In this document: piece after piece, positions 42,926-51,939 of the stretch
Numbering within the stretch: position 1 is the first letter of the stretch
How the letters are laid out: every line of letters begins with the position of its first letter
Assembly (NCBI GenBank): GCA_947363605.1
Contig: CANAQK010000004.1
Span: forward strand, 1 to 64,000
Length of the DNA: 64,000 nucleotides
Source: an uncultured Clostridia bacterium
GTDB lineage: Bacteria > Bacillota > Clostridia > Oscillospirales > Ruminococcaceae
Direction: 5' to 3'
Program-made: the position numbers and the translations under genes
Notes under the pieces: model-generated
What the model was told of the DNA's origin: nothing
The model's input: only the letters and a program-made list of their open reading frames with translations
Database searches by the model: none

Positions 42926-43957
42926 TTATCTGCCCTCAAATTCAGCTTTAAGCTCCGGGTTTTCGTCGCAGGCTTTTACGATAGACGCGGCGTAAGACAG
43001 CGCGGGATCGGCTTTCCGCAATTCTGCCGCTTTCGCTTCGATCTTGCCGCCGGTTGTGCCATCCGCGCTGCGGGAAGTGCCGTATTCCTTGAAAATCCCC
43101 GACTGGTTCGCGACGGAAAGCATCCCATCGTAAGCCTGGATGACCGTGTTGTAGGCTTCCTCATTGCTCTTTTTGAGTTCATACAGCCGCTTTGCTTCTT
43201 CATCCGCCTTTTTGCCGATAATCGCGTATTTCTGGAACTCATGCTCCATTTTCTCAATCTCAAGGGATTTTTTAAGTTCCGCAATCTCGTCCAGTGCCTT
43301 TTTCACCTCTGGGTTCTCTGCAGCTTTGTGTACATCCTCGCCGTCCTCGTCCGGCGCGTATTTTTTAATTAACGCATCCAGAGAAGCCTTGTCCTCGGCG
43401 CTCATTTGGTTTACATCAATTTCCATTTTATTGATTCCTCCTTTTTTTCTGTTCCCGTTAAATTTACGATCGTATGGGCTTCCGTCCTCGTCCTCCGGTC
43501 CCGGCTCGTCCTCGTCGTCCGTGCCGTCAAAGTCGTCGTCCTCGTTTTCGTCGTCGTACTCCCCGGCCCAACGGCGGCGGGCTTTGCTGATTTCGTCGTT
43601 AAATTCTTCCACGCTCTTTTGCAGCAAATCTTCCCGCGCGTCTACACTCAGCGTTTCATCCGACAGGATGCTTTGCAGGCTTTCGCCCATGGCTTTTGCG
43701 ATAAGGCCGGCTTCGTCGCTCGGCGTATATTCGCCGGTTTCCTCTGCGATCTGCTTCAAAACGTCATTGTCCAGCTCTTCACCGGTAACGCGTCCGAAAG
43801 CCTTGTTGATACGCTCCCAAAAATTCATCCTCGATTCACCCCCTTTCCCGTCTGCGCTTTTATAGAGCGCAATTGCCGCTTCCGGGTTCGCACCCCGTCC
43901 GCACAAATCAACAGAGGTTAATTCCATGTTTTTCAGCTTCGTTTTCTTTTTCGCCAT
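42926..43957 (-). CDS. Putative scaffold / capsid assembly protein
   Basis: 343 aa, start at 43957 after AAAGGAGCAGGTTC. N-terminal TSVDLCGRGANPEAAIALYKS resembles the Mu-I/XkdF-type protease-scaffold start. A very acidic stretch (Asp/Glu run at about 155-190) is followed by coiled coil (EIAELKKSLEIEKMEHEFQ) and a helical C-terminus typical of scaffolds. Possibly the protease-linked N-terminus and the scaffold act as one polypeptide. An internal GGAGGAATCAATAAAATGG-like site at about 43425-43440 could give a separate scaffold from M at 43424. Confidence 0.7.
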   Translation of the reverse strand: MAKKKTKLKNMELTSVDLCGRGANPEAAIALYKSADGKGGESRMNFWERINKAFGRVTGEELDNDVLKQIAEETGEYTPSDEAGLIAKAMGESLQSILSDETLSVDAREDLLQKSVEEFNDEISKARRRWAGEYDDENEDDDFDGTDDEDEPGPEDEDGSPYDRKFNGNRKKGGINKMEIDVNQMSAEDKASLDALIKKYAPDEDGEDVHKAAENPEVKKALDEIAELKKSLEIEKMEHEFQKYAIIGKKADEEAKRLYELKKSNEEAYNTVIQAYDGMLSVANQSGIFKEYGTSRSADGTTGGKIEAKAAELRKADPALSYAASIVKACDENPELKAEFEGR

Positions 43958-43987
43958 GAACCTGCTCCTTTCTGGATTTTTGGCATA

Positions 43988-44047
43988 TAAAAAAGACACC
44001 CTTATGGGTGCCTTTTTCACAAAATAATAACCGCCCGAATAGGCGGC
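43988..44047 (-). terminator. Tandem hairpins between cargo and scaffold genes
   Basis: Leftward: a CCGCC/GGCGG stem (44047-44032) then GGCACCC/GGGTGTC (44012-43995) with a T6 tail. It may set different expression for the cargo genes upstream and capsid genes downstream. Confidence 0.6.
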
Positions 44048-44058
44048 TGTTTGTGGTT

Positions 44059-44283
44059 TTATTCGTCTACTTCAATCCCGATTTCTTCTTCAAGTTCTTT
44101 TCTGATTTCATCAAGACTGACTTCCCCGCCATCGGAGGAACGGGGAGCTTCTGAAGGCATATTTGCTTCGATCCATTCAATTTTACCGTCGAGAATCATT
44201 TTTTTCATATCCTCTTGCGTTTCCTTGTCCGGAAATTCCTTTTCAATGGCTTTTATATCATTTTCAGACAACTTATACTTCAT
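44059..44283 (-). CDS. Small acidic protein after the metalloprotease gene
   Basis: 74 aa, strongly acidic (17 Glu, many Asp), two helices (LSENDIKAIEKEF; VSLDEIRKELEEEIG). It overlaps the preceding gene's stop by 4 nt, so the pair is translationally coupled. Size, charge and coupling are like an immunity protein or protease inhibitor. Inference from context only. Confidence 0.6.
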   Translation of the reverse strand: MKYKLSENDIKAIEKEFPDKETQEDMKKMILDGKIEWIEANMPSEAPRSSDGGEVSLDEIRKELEEEIGIEVDE

Positions 44284-45842
44284 GCTTTATTTCCTCTTTC
44301 GTTGTATAGCCTTTCGATCTCTTGTCCCACTTGCTTCGCTGTTTGTCTCGGTGTCTGATTATTTCTATATTCAGACCATGCTTCCGCAATAAATTCGCTA
44401 TATCTATTTTTGTTGTGTCCGCTCCTTTGGTGTGCATACCTAGAAAGCGAATCAGCCATTGCAGTTGCTCCGCCTTTAGCATCAATATCATTATACAACT
44501 TTTGAATTGTATTATTGTTTCGTGCTCCTATTAGGTTGTCAATTTGATGCCCTAATTCATGATCTATTAACGCCTTTACCGATCCCGTTCCCTCTGGCGA
44601 CCATTTCATTTGTATCGATTTTTCGATTACTGCCTTGATAGTCTTTGCGCTTTTTCCAAACTTTTCATTTACACTGATTCCCTGAACACCATATTTTTCT
44701 GACGATGCGCCAAAACTTGATTGTGCAAGTGTTCTTCCGCTTACTCTCGTTGGTTTGAACATTCCAGATGATTCAGCAACTTCAAGCTTTCTTTTTGTTA
44801 ATCGTTCAGCGGTTTCAATATCGTATCCTTGTTTTTTATAAAGTTCAAGTGATTCTTCATACCATATCTTTTTCTTGTTTTCGACATATAGTTTTGATCT
44901 TTCTTGTGCGCTTCCAACAAACTGAATTTGTTTTTTAAGTTCCGGGAATTGATTGAAATGCTCTACAAGCGATTGATTGATCCCGTTTGCAACTTCAACA
45001 TTCAATTTCCCGTATCTTACAGTTTCAATACCTAGTTTATCATGCGCAAAAGCTTCTGCATCCCTTGTTGTTTTCGCCGGTGTAAATTCTACTTTAAGTG
45101 TTTTGTTTGTGTTTGCCTTAGCCCGTTCCTTTTCCCTGGCTATTGCCCTATCATGCGCTTTTGACTTGCCAGGGGAATAGGTAAAGCTTGCAGCTCCACC
45201 GGCGGTAGTAAACCGCCCCAACGAATCGTGATACGGGTTGAACTTCCGCAATATCTCCGAAAAAGACATTGCGGCAAAACTACCTGTCTTTATTCTACCT
45301 GCTTTTTCAGAGAACGTCAATGCCGGCTGAGCGGTTTTCAACAATCGTCCGCTATAATATTGAGGAAACTTTGCGAAAACCTCTGAAAAGGTCTTTGCAA
45401 TTCTTTCTGATCGGTTCCCGGCAGATTTCCCCACAACCTCAACGGGGACCCGCTCCCCCCGGCCCTCAACGGAAAAAGAGCGGTATTCGCCGCTTTTAAT
45501 CTTCTCCCATGCTGCGCGGTCTGCAATCTTATAGCCTACCCACCAGCCAACGGGGACAGAGTTCTCAGGCAACCCCATAGCCGCGATTTTTTCCTTTGTG
45601 AAAACAACGGATTCCACAAGCTTCCCCTTTTGCCGTAAGCCCGGATCATGCTTTTCCCCGGCGTCCCGGAAATTCAAGACGTATTCATAGGCCGCTTTTT
45701 CGAGTTCTTCCGGCTCTATGATATCGTCCTGCAAATCTTCCACGACCGTGCCGTCCTTGCGGATTGCTACATTCGCCCAGCCGAAAACGATCTGCTGATC
45801 TTCTGATGTTTTTGTTATTACAAAAGGCTTCCTGTTTTTCAT
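44280..45842 (-). CDS. XkdF-like domain joined to an HExxH metalloprotease domain (putative virion cargo)
   Basis: 520 aa, start at 45842 after GAGGAGTA. Residues 1-165 are an XkdF-type phage domain (VFGWANVAIRKDGTVVEDLQDDIIEPEELEKAAYEYVLNFRDAGEKHD ... GYKIADRAAWEKIKSGEYRSFSVEG). A linker at about 200-245 is FNPYHDSLGRFTTAGGAASFTYSPGKSKAHD, nearly identical to a segment of the next protein upstream. The C-terminal 250 residues carry HELGH at about 428-432 and a later EAWSEY glutamate, a zincin-like site. Such toxin-like C-terminal domains on MuF-region proteins are packaged and delivered in some phages. Confidence 0.75.
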   Translation of the reverse strand: MKNRKPFVITKTSEDQQIVFGWANVAIRKDGTVVEDLQDDIIEPEELEKAAYEYVLNFRDAGEKHDPGLRQKGKLVESVVFTKEKIAAMGLPENSVPVGWWVGYKIADRAAWEKIKSGEYRSFSVEGRGERVPVEVVGKSAGNRSERIAKTFSEVFAKFPQYYSGRLLKTAQPALTFSEKAGRIKTGSFAAMSFSEILRKFNPYHDSLGRFTTAGGAASFTYSPGKSKAHDRAIAREKERAKANTNKTLKVEFTPAKTTRDAEAFAHDKLGIETVRYGKLNVEVANGINQSLVEHFNQFPELKKQIQFVGSAQERSKLYVENKKKIWYEESLELYKKQGYDIETAERLTKRKLEVAESSGMFKPTRVSGRTLAQSSFGASSEKYGVQGISVNEKFGKSAKTIKAVIEKSIQMKWSPEGTGSVKALIDHELGHQIDNLIGARNNNTIQKLYNDIDAKGGATAMADSLSRYAHQRSGHNKNRYSEFIAEAWSEYRNNQTPRQTAKQVGQEIERLYNERGNKA

Positions 45843-45862
45843 TACTCCTCTCCCTCTTAATT

Positions 45863-47050
45863 TTATTCTTGCATCATGCGTTCTAACGCTCTTTCGGCGT
45901 TGCTGGTCAGCTGTCTTTGCCATGCCCCTTGCGACGGTGCCCACTTGAACCCGTTTGCCTTTAACTGTGCGCGTACTGCGTCGCTTGGCTTGCCATCAAA
46001 AACAATCTGCAATCTGTTATTTTCGGCATTCCGGACAACCTTACCGCCCGCGAACGATTGAGCAGAACCGGAAGAAGAACCGGAACCAGAATTTGCGCTA
46101 TTAGCTCTCTCTTTGATCTGTCCCACTTCTTTCAATCGCTGTTGTGTGGCTTTAATTTGTGCGTTGTTGTTTGTCAGGCTATAAGACGCAAACGGCTGTC
46201 TTTGTGAGGTATAACCGCGATTTTGCAAATCTTTCATTTGTGCGTCAATGTTCGCGTTTGTCTTTTCGCTGAACCCCTCAAAGCCTTTCATCGTTCCGTT
46301 TTTGCGGTAATATGCGTTTGCAGCTTTCATTTGTGCCTGGTTTTCGCTCAAATAGTCCAGCTTTGCTTGCAGCTTCTTCGTTGCAAGCGGATCATCCGCT
46401 GAAACAGTTTCGCCGTGTTTCCACTTGCCTTGCCGCCATCGTGCAATCTGTTGATCGTCTGGCGTTCTGCTTTCAAGCCCTTTTTTGGTGTTCTCCTTGA
46501 AACGTTGCATCTTCTCTTGGTATTCCTGAGATGATCTCATTTCGGCGTTCATTTTCTTTTCATGCCGTTTGAAATCGTAACCACTCCGCCCAGTTACTGC
46601 CCATGATGGATTATCCGCCCGCCGCCTGATTTGGTCGTTGTACGCTTCTTCTACAAGTGCAACATATTCATCCCGGCGCTTTGCGGCGAATTCCTTTTGT
46701 TCCTTTGTCCACTCCGGTTTCTCTGAAAACTCTTTATCGTATGCTTCAACTGTTCGTTTTGCATCTGCCGCCAACACATTCCCAGAATCAAACATACTGT
46801 TACCGTTCAAACGTCTGATGGCATCTTGATCCAAGTTTAATTCCCTACGCCCCGGCTTATTTGCTTCATCTTGCGCCTTTGTGCGTTCTTTTTCCCTAGC
46901 GATCGCGTTATCGTGGGCTTTCGATTTGCCGGGGGAATAGGTAAAACTTGCAGCGCCCCCGGAAGTCGTAAACCGGCCTAGCCGGTCGTGGTACGGGTTA
47001 AACTTTGCGATCACATTTTCGCCATCGGTAAAAATTACTCGCTCTTCCAT
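45863..47050 (-). CDS. Putative virion cargo protein with shared N-terminal module and phage LPD-like C-terminus
   Basis: 395 aa. Residues about 15-55 are FNPYHDRLGRFTTSGGAASFTYSPGKSKAHDNAIAREKER, the module shared with the metalloprotease protein. A long charged helical middle follows. The last 55 residues (NRLQIVFDGKPSDAVRAQLKANGFKWAPSQGAWQRQLTSNAERAL) match a module seen at the end of large polyvalent phage and plasmid proteins, probably nucleic-acid binding. It follows the MuF gene; probably packaged. Confidence 0.7.
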   Translation of the reverse strand: MEERVIFTDGENVIAKFNPYHDRLGRFTTSGGAASFTYSPGKSKAHDNAIAREKERTKAQDEANKPGRRELNLDQDAIRRLNGNSMFDSGNVLAADAKRTVEAYDKEFSEKPEWTKEQKEFAAKRRDEYVALVEEAYNDQIRRRADNPSWAVTGRSGYDFKRHEKKMNAEMRSSQEYQEKMQRFKENTKKGLESRTPDDQQIARWRQGKWKHGETVSADDPLATKKLQAKLDYLSENQAQMKAANAYYRKNGTMKGFEGFSEKTNANIDAQMKDLQNRGYTSQRQPFASYSLTNNNAQIKATQQRLKEVGQIKERANSANSGSGSSSGSAQSFAGGKVVRNAENNRLQIVFDGKPSDAVRAQLKANGFKWAPSQGAWQRQLTSNAERALERMMQE

Positions 47051-47068
47051 CCGTTTTCCTCCCCTCTC

Positions 47069-48055
47069 TTACAAAATAAAAGTTTTTCGATCAGGTGGCT
47101 CGATCTCCATAAATTCACAAGCACACCGGCAAGTGATATGCCCCTGTGTGTCGTATGCAGTCCTGCCGTTCGGCAAAACAAACATTTCCCCGTCGTCGGC
47201 TTCTGCGCCATCCATCGCACGGCAAATACTGCATACGCGCTCATCGTCAGCGGTAAGCCATCGGCGGCGCGTTCGCCCTATAAGCCCCTGTGCCTGCGCC
47301 TGCTCGATCGTCAGCCTTTCTCCCGCCCGATAAGCAACAGCTAATTCGTTCCGCGCTATGTTCATAGCCCTGTAACGGTGCTGTTTTTCGGCATATCTTT
47401 GGGCTAACTCCGCCGCCCTTTTTTCTGCGGTCTGTAGACGCATAGAAGGGTTATTTTCCAGCAGCGTTTCACGCACCCTGCGGAAATAGTTAAAATTCGC
47501 GGTTGCCTGCTGCGGATAAAGCCCTACCAAGGGACGGATCACATAGGCAAGCTGATCCGCTGCCGCTCCCGGCAGAAGAACCGCTTGCCTAATGACCGCG
47601 TTCAGCGCGTCCCTCTGCCCGTCTGTCAGCTGCACGACTAATTCCGCGCTGTGCCTCTCGGTCCATCGGCGCATATCATAGGCCGTTACATCAAATCTGA
47701 AACCGGGAACCCGCTCAACGATATATTCTGCCGCTGCGGTTATTGCTTGGTTCCAGTGCGGCGCAAGCCTTTCTGCGACAAACTGCGCGTATTCTTCGCG
47801 CCATACCCGCATAAACCCGCTGTCAATCGCAATAGCCGCCGAACCGCTTACCTGTGCTTCCTGCTCGACCAGTGCCCGGATTTCAGCGTAGGTAATGGCG
47901 TTACGCTGTCCAGCCCAAAACCGCGCAAAAATACGCGCCAGTGCCGGTTCCTTGTGATTGATCAGCGCGCGGATACGCCGGGTTGCTTCTTGGTAGGTCG
48001 GGCGTTTTTGCTTTTCTTTGCGGACTATGTTTTCATCCTCAAAAAATGTAATCAC
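47069..48055 (-). CDS. MuF-like phage head morphogenesis protein
   Basis: 328 aa. Minor head protein of the Mu F/SPP1 gp7 family: C-terminal Cys-rich WLTADDERVCSICRAMDGAEADDGEMFVL ... GHITCRCACEF. It overlaps the portal gene by 4 nt. MuF proteins associate with the portal, enter the capsid in a few copies, and often carry toxin domains; here the toxin-like parts are on the two next genes. Confidence 0.9.
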   Translation of the reverse strand: MITFFEDENIVRKEKQKRPTYQEATRRIRALINHKEPALARIFARFWAGQRNAITYAEIRALVEQEAQVSGSAAIAIDSGFMRVWREEYAQFVAERLAPHWNQAITAAAEYIVERVPGFRFDVTAYDMRRWTERHSAELVVQLTDGQRDALNAVIRQAVLLPGAAADQLAYVIRPLVGLYPQQATANFNYFRRVRETLLENNPSMRLQTAEKRAAELAQRYAEKQHRYRAMNIARNELAVAYRAGERLTIEQAQAQGLIGRTRRRWLTADDERVCSICRAMDGAEADDGEMFVLPNGRTAYDTQGHITCRCACEFMEIEPPDRKTFIL

Positions 48056-49416
48056 GCTCTAACCCCCTGTTTTTGCTTTTTGTCGTCCTCGTCGTCATAT
48101 TCCGGGAAACCTGCTCCCTCGATTTTATCCGGCAGGCTGCCCTCACGCCGTACATAGCTTTCGAGCTGTTCATCCGGCGTAAGCAGCCCGATCCCCACCA
48201 TGTCTTTGAGGTATGCGGCTAGGTCTGCAAGATTGCGTTCCTCCAGATCCCCATGCACAAGTTTGGGATAGTTCTCAATCCCCTTGAAATGCTCCGCGTT
48301 GAGGTCGATCAGCTGCGGGACGGCCTTGCTGTTAAATGCCGCTGCGATTACGTCAAGATAAGTCCCCAATGCGACGGAGAACAGCTTTGTCTTATTGCTA
48401 GACAGCGCAAAGCTGCCGACGTTTTGATGCCCCAGCAGCACAAAATCGGCTAGGACCGTCATAGCAATGCGCGTATCGTACCGCTCAATGACGGTGCCGA
48501 TTTCGAATTGCCGCTTGCTGCCGCCGCTCAAAAGCGAGAACTCCCAGCCATGCGGCAAAACTACGCCCTCCAGCGCATCCCGGCGCACATTCTGGACCAG
48601 CATTTCAGCCGCCGCCCTCATCTGCGCCATATCGGGGTCCTCTTCCCAGAGGTCTACGCCCTCCGGCGCAATCAACACGGGAAGCCCCGCTAAATCGCGT
48701 TCAACACCGATCCCCTCGATCTCCTGCAAGCGCTTCTTAAAATACCAGAGCCTATACGAATTTCGCAGAATTGACCGCCCTTCCGGGTTCTCTTTCCGGC
48801 TGTCTGCTACCAGGTGCAAAGCTTTTTCAAGCGGTATTGTCCGGCGCAGGTAGTCCGGCGGCGCAAACTGTGTCATTCCGCACAATTCGTCGTTTTCGTC
48901 ATACTCCCAATTGCTCAGCGTGTCCTGCGCCCGGATGGGGATTTTCTGCCACCCGATCAAACCATCGTCGTACCTGCTGTTCAGGCGTTTGTCCTTTTGC
49001 TTCCCCATACGCCGCTTGTAACAGATTTCGTGATAACTCCACCCATAAACCAAAAAAGACAACATTTCCGCGATTGTAGACTGCCAATCCGGGGAAATAT
49101 CGTCTATACAGCTTTTGATAAACGCCGCTGCGTCCTTGTCTTTCTGCGTTTTGCCCTGCGGCTGAACGTCCCATTTCACTTGACGGATCAGCATTTTGAT
49201 CGCAAATAGGATGGCCCCTATTACATCGTCGTTGCTCTCCATCTCTTTATAGGCTTCGATCCCGCGTTGTCCCTGTAACTGCGGGAGAAATTCCTCCATC
49301 ATAACGCCGGCGTACTGTTTTAAGCCTTTCCGCCCGTATTCGTTGAACGTCTTAGGATTTCGGACAACACCATCACCCAAACCAGCCCCAGCAGGGTATC
49401 CGCCCTTTTTATTCAT
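48052..49416 (-). CDS. Portal protein (Mu gp29-like, DUF935)
   Basis: 454 aa. Start at 49416 follows GGAGGCAGTGC. DUF935 pattern: EEFLPQLQGQRGIEAYKEMESNDDVIGAILFAIKMLIRQVKWDVQP, LSFLVYGWSYHEICYKRR, KEIGTVIERYDTRIAMTVLADFVLLGHQ. Forms the dodecameric DNA gate at one capsid vertex. Confidence 0.92.
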   Translation of the reverse strand: MNKKGGYPAGAGLGDGVVRNPKTFNEYGRKGLKQYAGVMMEEFLPQLQGQRGIEAYKEMESNDDVIGAILFAIKMLIRQVKWDVQPQGKTQKDKDAAAFIKSCIDDISPDWQSTIAEMLSFLVYGWSYHEICYKRRMGKQKDKRLNSRYDDGLIGWQKIPIRAQDTLSNWEYDENDELCGMTQFAPPDYLRRTIPLEKALHLVADSRKENPEGRSILRNSYRLWYFKKRLQEIEGIGVERDLAGLPVLIAPEGVDLWEEDPDMAQMRAAAEMLVQNVRRDALEGVVLPHGWEFSLLSGGSKRQFEIGTVIERYDTRIAMTVLADFVLLGHQNVGSFALSSNKTKLFSVALGTYLDVIAAAFNSKAVPQLIDLNAEHFKGIENYPKLVHGDLEERNLADLAAYLKDMVGIGLLTPDEQLESYVRREGSLPDKIEGAGFPEYDDEDDKKQKQGVRA

Positions 49417-49427
49417 GCACTGCCTCC

Positions 49428-50846
49428 TTATAGCACCCATCCGCTGGGTCTGATATGTATGCCCGCGCCTGTTGTAATTGGGATGCCAGTCTTCCCGCTC
49501 GTCAGTTCATGGAACGCGTTCGCACTGGCGTCCACCATATCATCGTGCCGGCCCGTTGGGAAACCGTCCATCTGCAAAAGATAGGTTTCTGTCCAGTCGG
49601 CCAGCAGCACATCCACGTTCCCCTGATCCTCTGCGGCGATCCCGGTCCATTGCGCGGAAAAAGGGTTCGCCCGCGTTACCTTGTCGCCGGTTTCCCGCAC
49701 GATCGACACCCCAAACCCGGACAGCAGCTTCAGCATATCTTCCGCCTGTGCTTTCCCGGCCTGCCCCGCGTCCTGTGACAGCCTGACCTTAACGTGTTTG
49801 TGCGCCGCCTTGTCCAGCTTTGCCGTATTCAGTACCAGCTGCCGCACATCGGCGGCGTTTAAGCGGCGGTTGATTACATCCGCGACAATATATCTCCCAT
49901 TCCTGCGCTTGCCCAGCAATACCCCGGCTGTATAGTCCCCGCTTCCGTCTTTGTTTTCGGCCGTTGCCGCAAAATCCCACGCCCGAACCCATCTTACTAC
50001 GTCGTTCGGGACCTGCTCGACCAGGTTTACCTTGCCACGCGGGAAGATCAGGCCAGCGGCGGGGCGTATATTCCAGTTGCCGTGAAGCAGCCGCTCCTGC
50101 TCGACGATCGGGAGGGCTTTTAGATTCCCGATATAGTCCGGGTTGCGCTTGATTAACTCTTTGTTGTCGTAGACACTGGACATGACAAACGTAAAAGACT
50201 TTACATCGTCTATATCCGCGCCTTGTGCCGCGACCTCTTCTTTGGTGCCGCCCCATTTGACTTCGCCATCGACGCGCGCCATATAGCGGATAACGCCGGA
50301 CCGCTCCGGGATCGCATACCCTGTTTCGTCGTCTATCCACCAGGCCATAAGCTTCCGGACGAAGCTGTCCGGCTCCGGGTTGGTGCTCATCCGGAAATAG
50401 GGCCGGATGCCGCAGGTCGAACGGTTGCGGGACAGCATATACCAGAACTGTGATTCTTCGAAATGGGTGGCTTCATCGAACTCGATCAGGGTAATTTCTG
50501 TACCTTGCCAGTCCAGCACGGTATTTTCATACTGCAAATGGGCGAAATAAATGATCGCGCCGCTGGGGAAAATCCAGTGCGGGCGGGGATTCTTTCGGGA
50601 CACCGCTCCCGGAATCAAGCTGTAGATCTGCAAAGACGCGTCAAACAAGCCGCCGCTGTTCATAATCTGCGGCATAGTCCGGCGGAAGATAACGCATCGA
50701 TACGCAGGGTTACCAATCCCGCGCAATGCTTCAACCAGCAAACTCCACGTTTTCCCGCCGCCGGCACTTCCGCCATAAACACAGACATCCGCCGGGCTTC
50801 TCATAAATTCTTCCTGTCTTGGCTGCGGCTTAATGATGATCGGCAT
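49428..50846 (-). CDS. Terminase large subunit
   Basis: 472 aa. Start at 50846 favoured (GGGGGA 6 nt upstream). ATPase: Walker A VYGGSAGGGKTWSLLVEALR (about 30-46), Walker B ITLIEFDEATHFEE, coupling motif SRNRSTCG, and RNase-H-like nuclease with AWDFAATAENKDGSGDYTAGVLL and DDMVDASANAFHEL. Translocates and cuts DNA into the prohead. The nuclease Asp residues are intact. Confidence 0.95.
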   Translation of the reverse strand: MPIIIKPQPRQEEFMRSPADVCVYGGSAGGGKTWSLLVEALRGIGNPAYRCVIFRRTMPQIMNSGGLFDASLQIYSLIPGAVSRKNPRPHWIFPSGAIIYFAHLQYENTVLDWQGTEITLIEFDEATHFEESQFWYMLSRNRSTCGIRPYFRMSTNPEPDSFVRKLMAWWIDDETGYAIPERSGVIRYMARVDGEVKWGGTKEEVAAQGADIDDVKSFTFVMSSVYDNKELIKRNPDYIGNLKALPIVEQERLLHGNWNIRPAAGLIFPRGKVNLVEQVPNDVVRWVRAWDFAATAENKDGSGDYTAGVLLGKRRNGRYIVADVINRRLNAADVRQLVLNTAKLDKAAHKHVKVRLSQDAGQAGKAQAEDMLKLLSGFGVSIVRETGDKVTRANPFSAQWTGIAAEDQGNVDVLLADWTETYLLQMDGFPTGRHDDMVDASANAFHELTSGKTGIPITTGAGIHIRPSGWVL

Positions 50847-50889
50847 CCGGCGTCCCCCCATTCCCTCAAAGCCTAGGATACTATGCTGC

Positions 50890-51417
50890 CTACTCTATGC
50901 CGCCGCGCTGATTATCCGGCAAATAGATCTGCACCGCGCTTTCCATTTTGACCGCGCCGCCGTCTTTGCCGGTCAACTCCTGTTTAACTTCCTGCTTTTC
51001 GCTCCAGCCCTTAAAATTATTGGCAAGGCTGAATTTTGCCCCGTTGACGCCGTCCCGGTCAAACAGCCGTGTTTCCGTATATTCCTCCACCCGGCTTTTC
51101 GCCTTTATTACCGTGTCAATAAAGTCCCTTTTCGCCTGGTAGTTCAGCAGGGCCTGCCGGCTTGTAAACCCAAGCGCCAGCGCCAATCCCGTAATCGTCG
51201 GCGGCTTTATATCCACCAAAACAGGCTGGCCCGATTTATCATAAACAGGCTCTTTTTCCCCCGTTTCCGGGTTTTCAATCTCCAATACATGGCCTTTGCA
51301 GCTTTCGAAATAAGCGTCTATTTTCTTCTGCATCTCTTCCGGGCTTTCGTATTTCGGCGGCGCGCCGTAACCAGGCTTCCTTTTGCCAGAACGCTTTTCT
51401 GATTTCGGCTTATTCAC
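50890..51417 (-). CDS. Terminase small subunit
   Basis: 175 aa. Basic N-terminus (KRSGKRKPGYGAPPKYESPEEMQKKIDAYFESCKGH), helix-turn-helix around ITGLALALGFTSRQALLNYQ, and the family C-terminus (GAKFSLANNFKGWSEKQEV). Recognises pac/cos DNA and hands it to the large subunit 44 nt downstream. Confidence 0.9.
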   Translation of the reverse strand: MNKPKSEKRSGKRKPGYGAPPKYESPEEMQKKIDAYFESCKGHVLEIENPETGEKEPVYDKSGQPVLVDIKPPTITGLALALGFTSRQALLNYQAKRDFIDTVIKAKSRVEEYTETRLFDRDGVNGAKFSLANNFKGWSEKQEVKQELTGKDGGAVKMESAVQIYLPDNQRGGIE

Positions 51418-51456
51418 AGTCTAAAAAAACCTCCCTTCTCCGATTTTATAAAAAAC

Positions 51457-51488
51457 AAAAGCAGCAAAGTTTCCCTTGCTGCTTTTTC
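51457..51488 (-). terminator. Terminator between early and late phage genes
   Basis: AAAAGCAGCAA (51457-51467) and TTGCTGCTTTT (51476-51486), 11 perfect pairs; leftward T-tract GTTTTTTAT. It separates the plasmid-like/early block from terminase and is a natural target for late antitermination or regulation. Confidence 0.8.
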
Positions 51489-51509
51489 ATAATACCATTA
51501 TACCACTTT

Positions 51510-51935
51510 TCATTGTAGGTTTGTGTAGGATCTTTCAAAATTTCGCAAAGCATTCCCATGCAAATCTCTTGTGTACTGGTATGTATAGCCCATTTCAACG
51601 GCAATTACTTCAAGCCGCTTGAATTCTACATACCGTTTGAAAAGTACCTGGATATGGGTTGCATTGAAAAGCCCCTGTATCTGGTTTATGATCTGGTGCT
51701 TCTTATTGACGAAACCGTCAATTTCTTTATCAATTTCTGCTTCAAGATCCATAATCCTGCCTGTCAGATTCACAAATGGAGCGCCCCCCGAAGGACTTGA
51801 CCGCACCCGCTCCTTGGAATAGTCTATTCCGCCGATATTGAATAAAGCCGCACGCAAACCGTCTAATTCTTTTATCTTCTGATTTATCACGGTATCTAAC
51901 CGCTGCAGCTGCTGCAAATACTCTTTTGCCTTCAT
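51510..51935 (-). CDS. Phage late-gene regulator-like protein (DUF1492/sigma-like)
   Basis: 141 aa, start at 51935 (MKAKEYLQQLQRLD). DUF1492-type: helical N-terminus, then IGGIDYSKERVRSSPSGGAPFVNLTGRIMDLEAEID and a C-terminal helix-turn-helix like sigma-70 region 4 (KRYVEFKRLEVIAVEMGYTYQYTRDLHGNALRNFE). In many clostridial phages a gene of this kind stands before the terminase and is thought to turn on late genes. Here it precedes the terminator at 51457. Confidence 0.8.
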   Translation of the reverse strand: MKAKEYLQQLQRLDTVINQKIKELDGLRAALFNIGGIDYSKERVRSSPSGGAPFVNLTGRIMDLEAEIDKEIDGFVNKKHQIINQIQGLFNATHIQVLFKRYVEFKRLEVIAVEMGYTYQYTRDLHGNALRNFERSYTNLQ

Positions 51936-51939
51936 ACTT

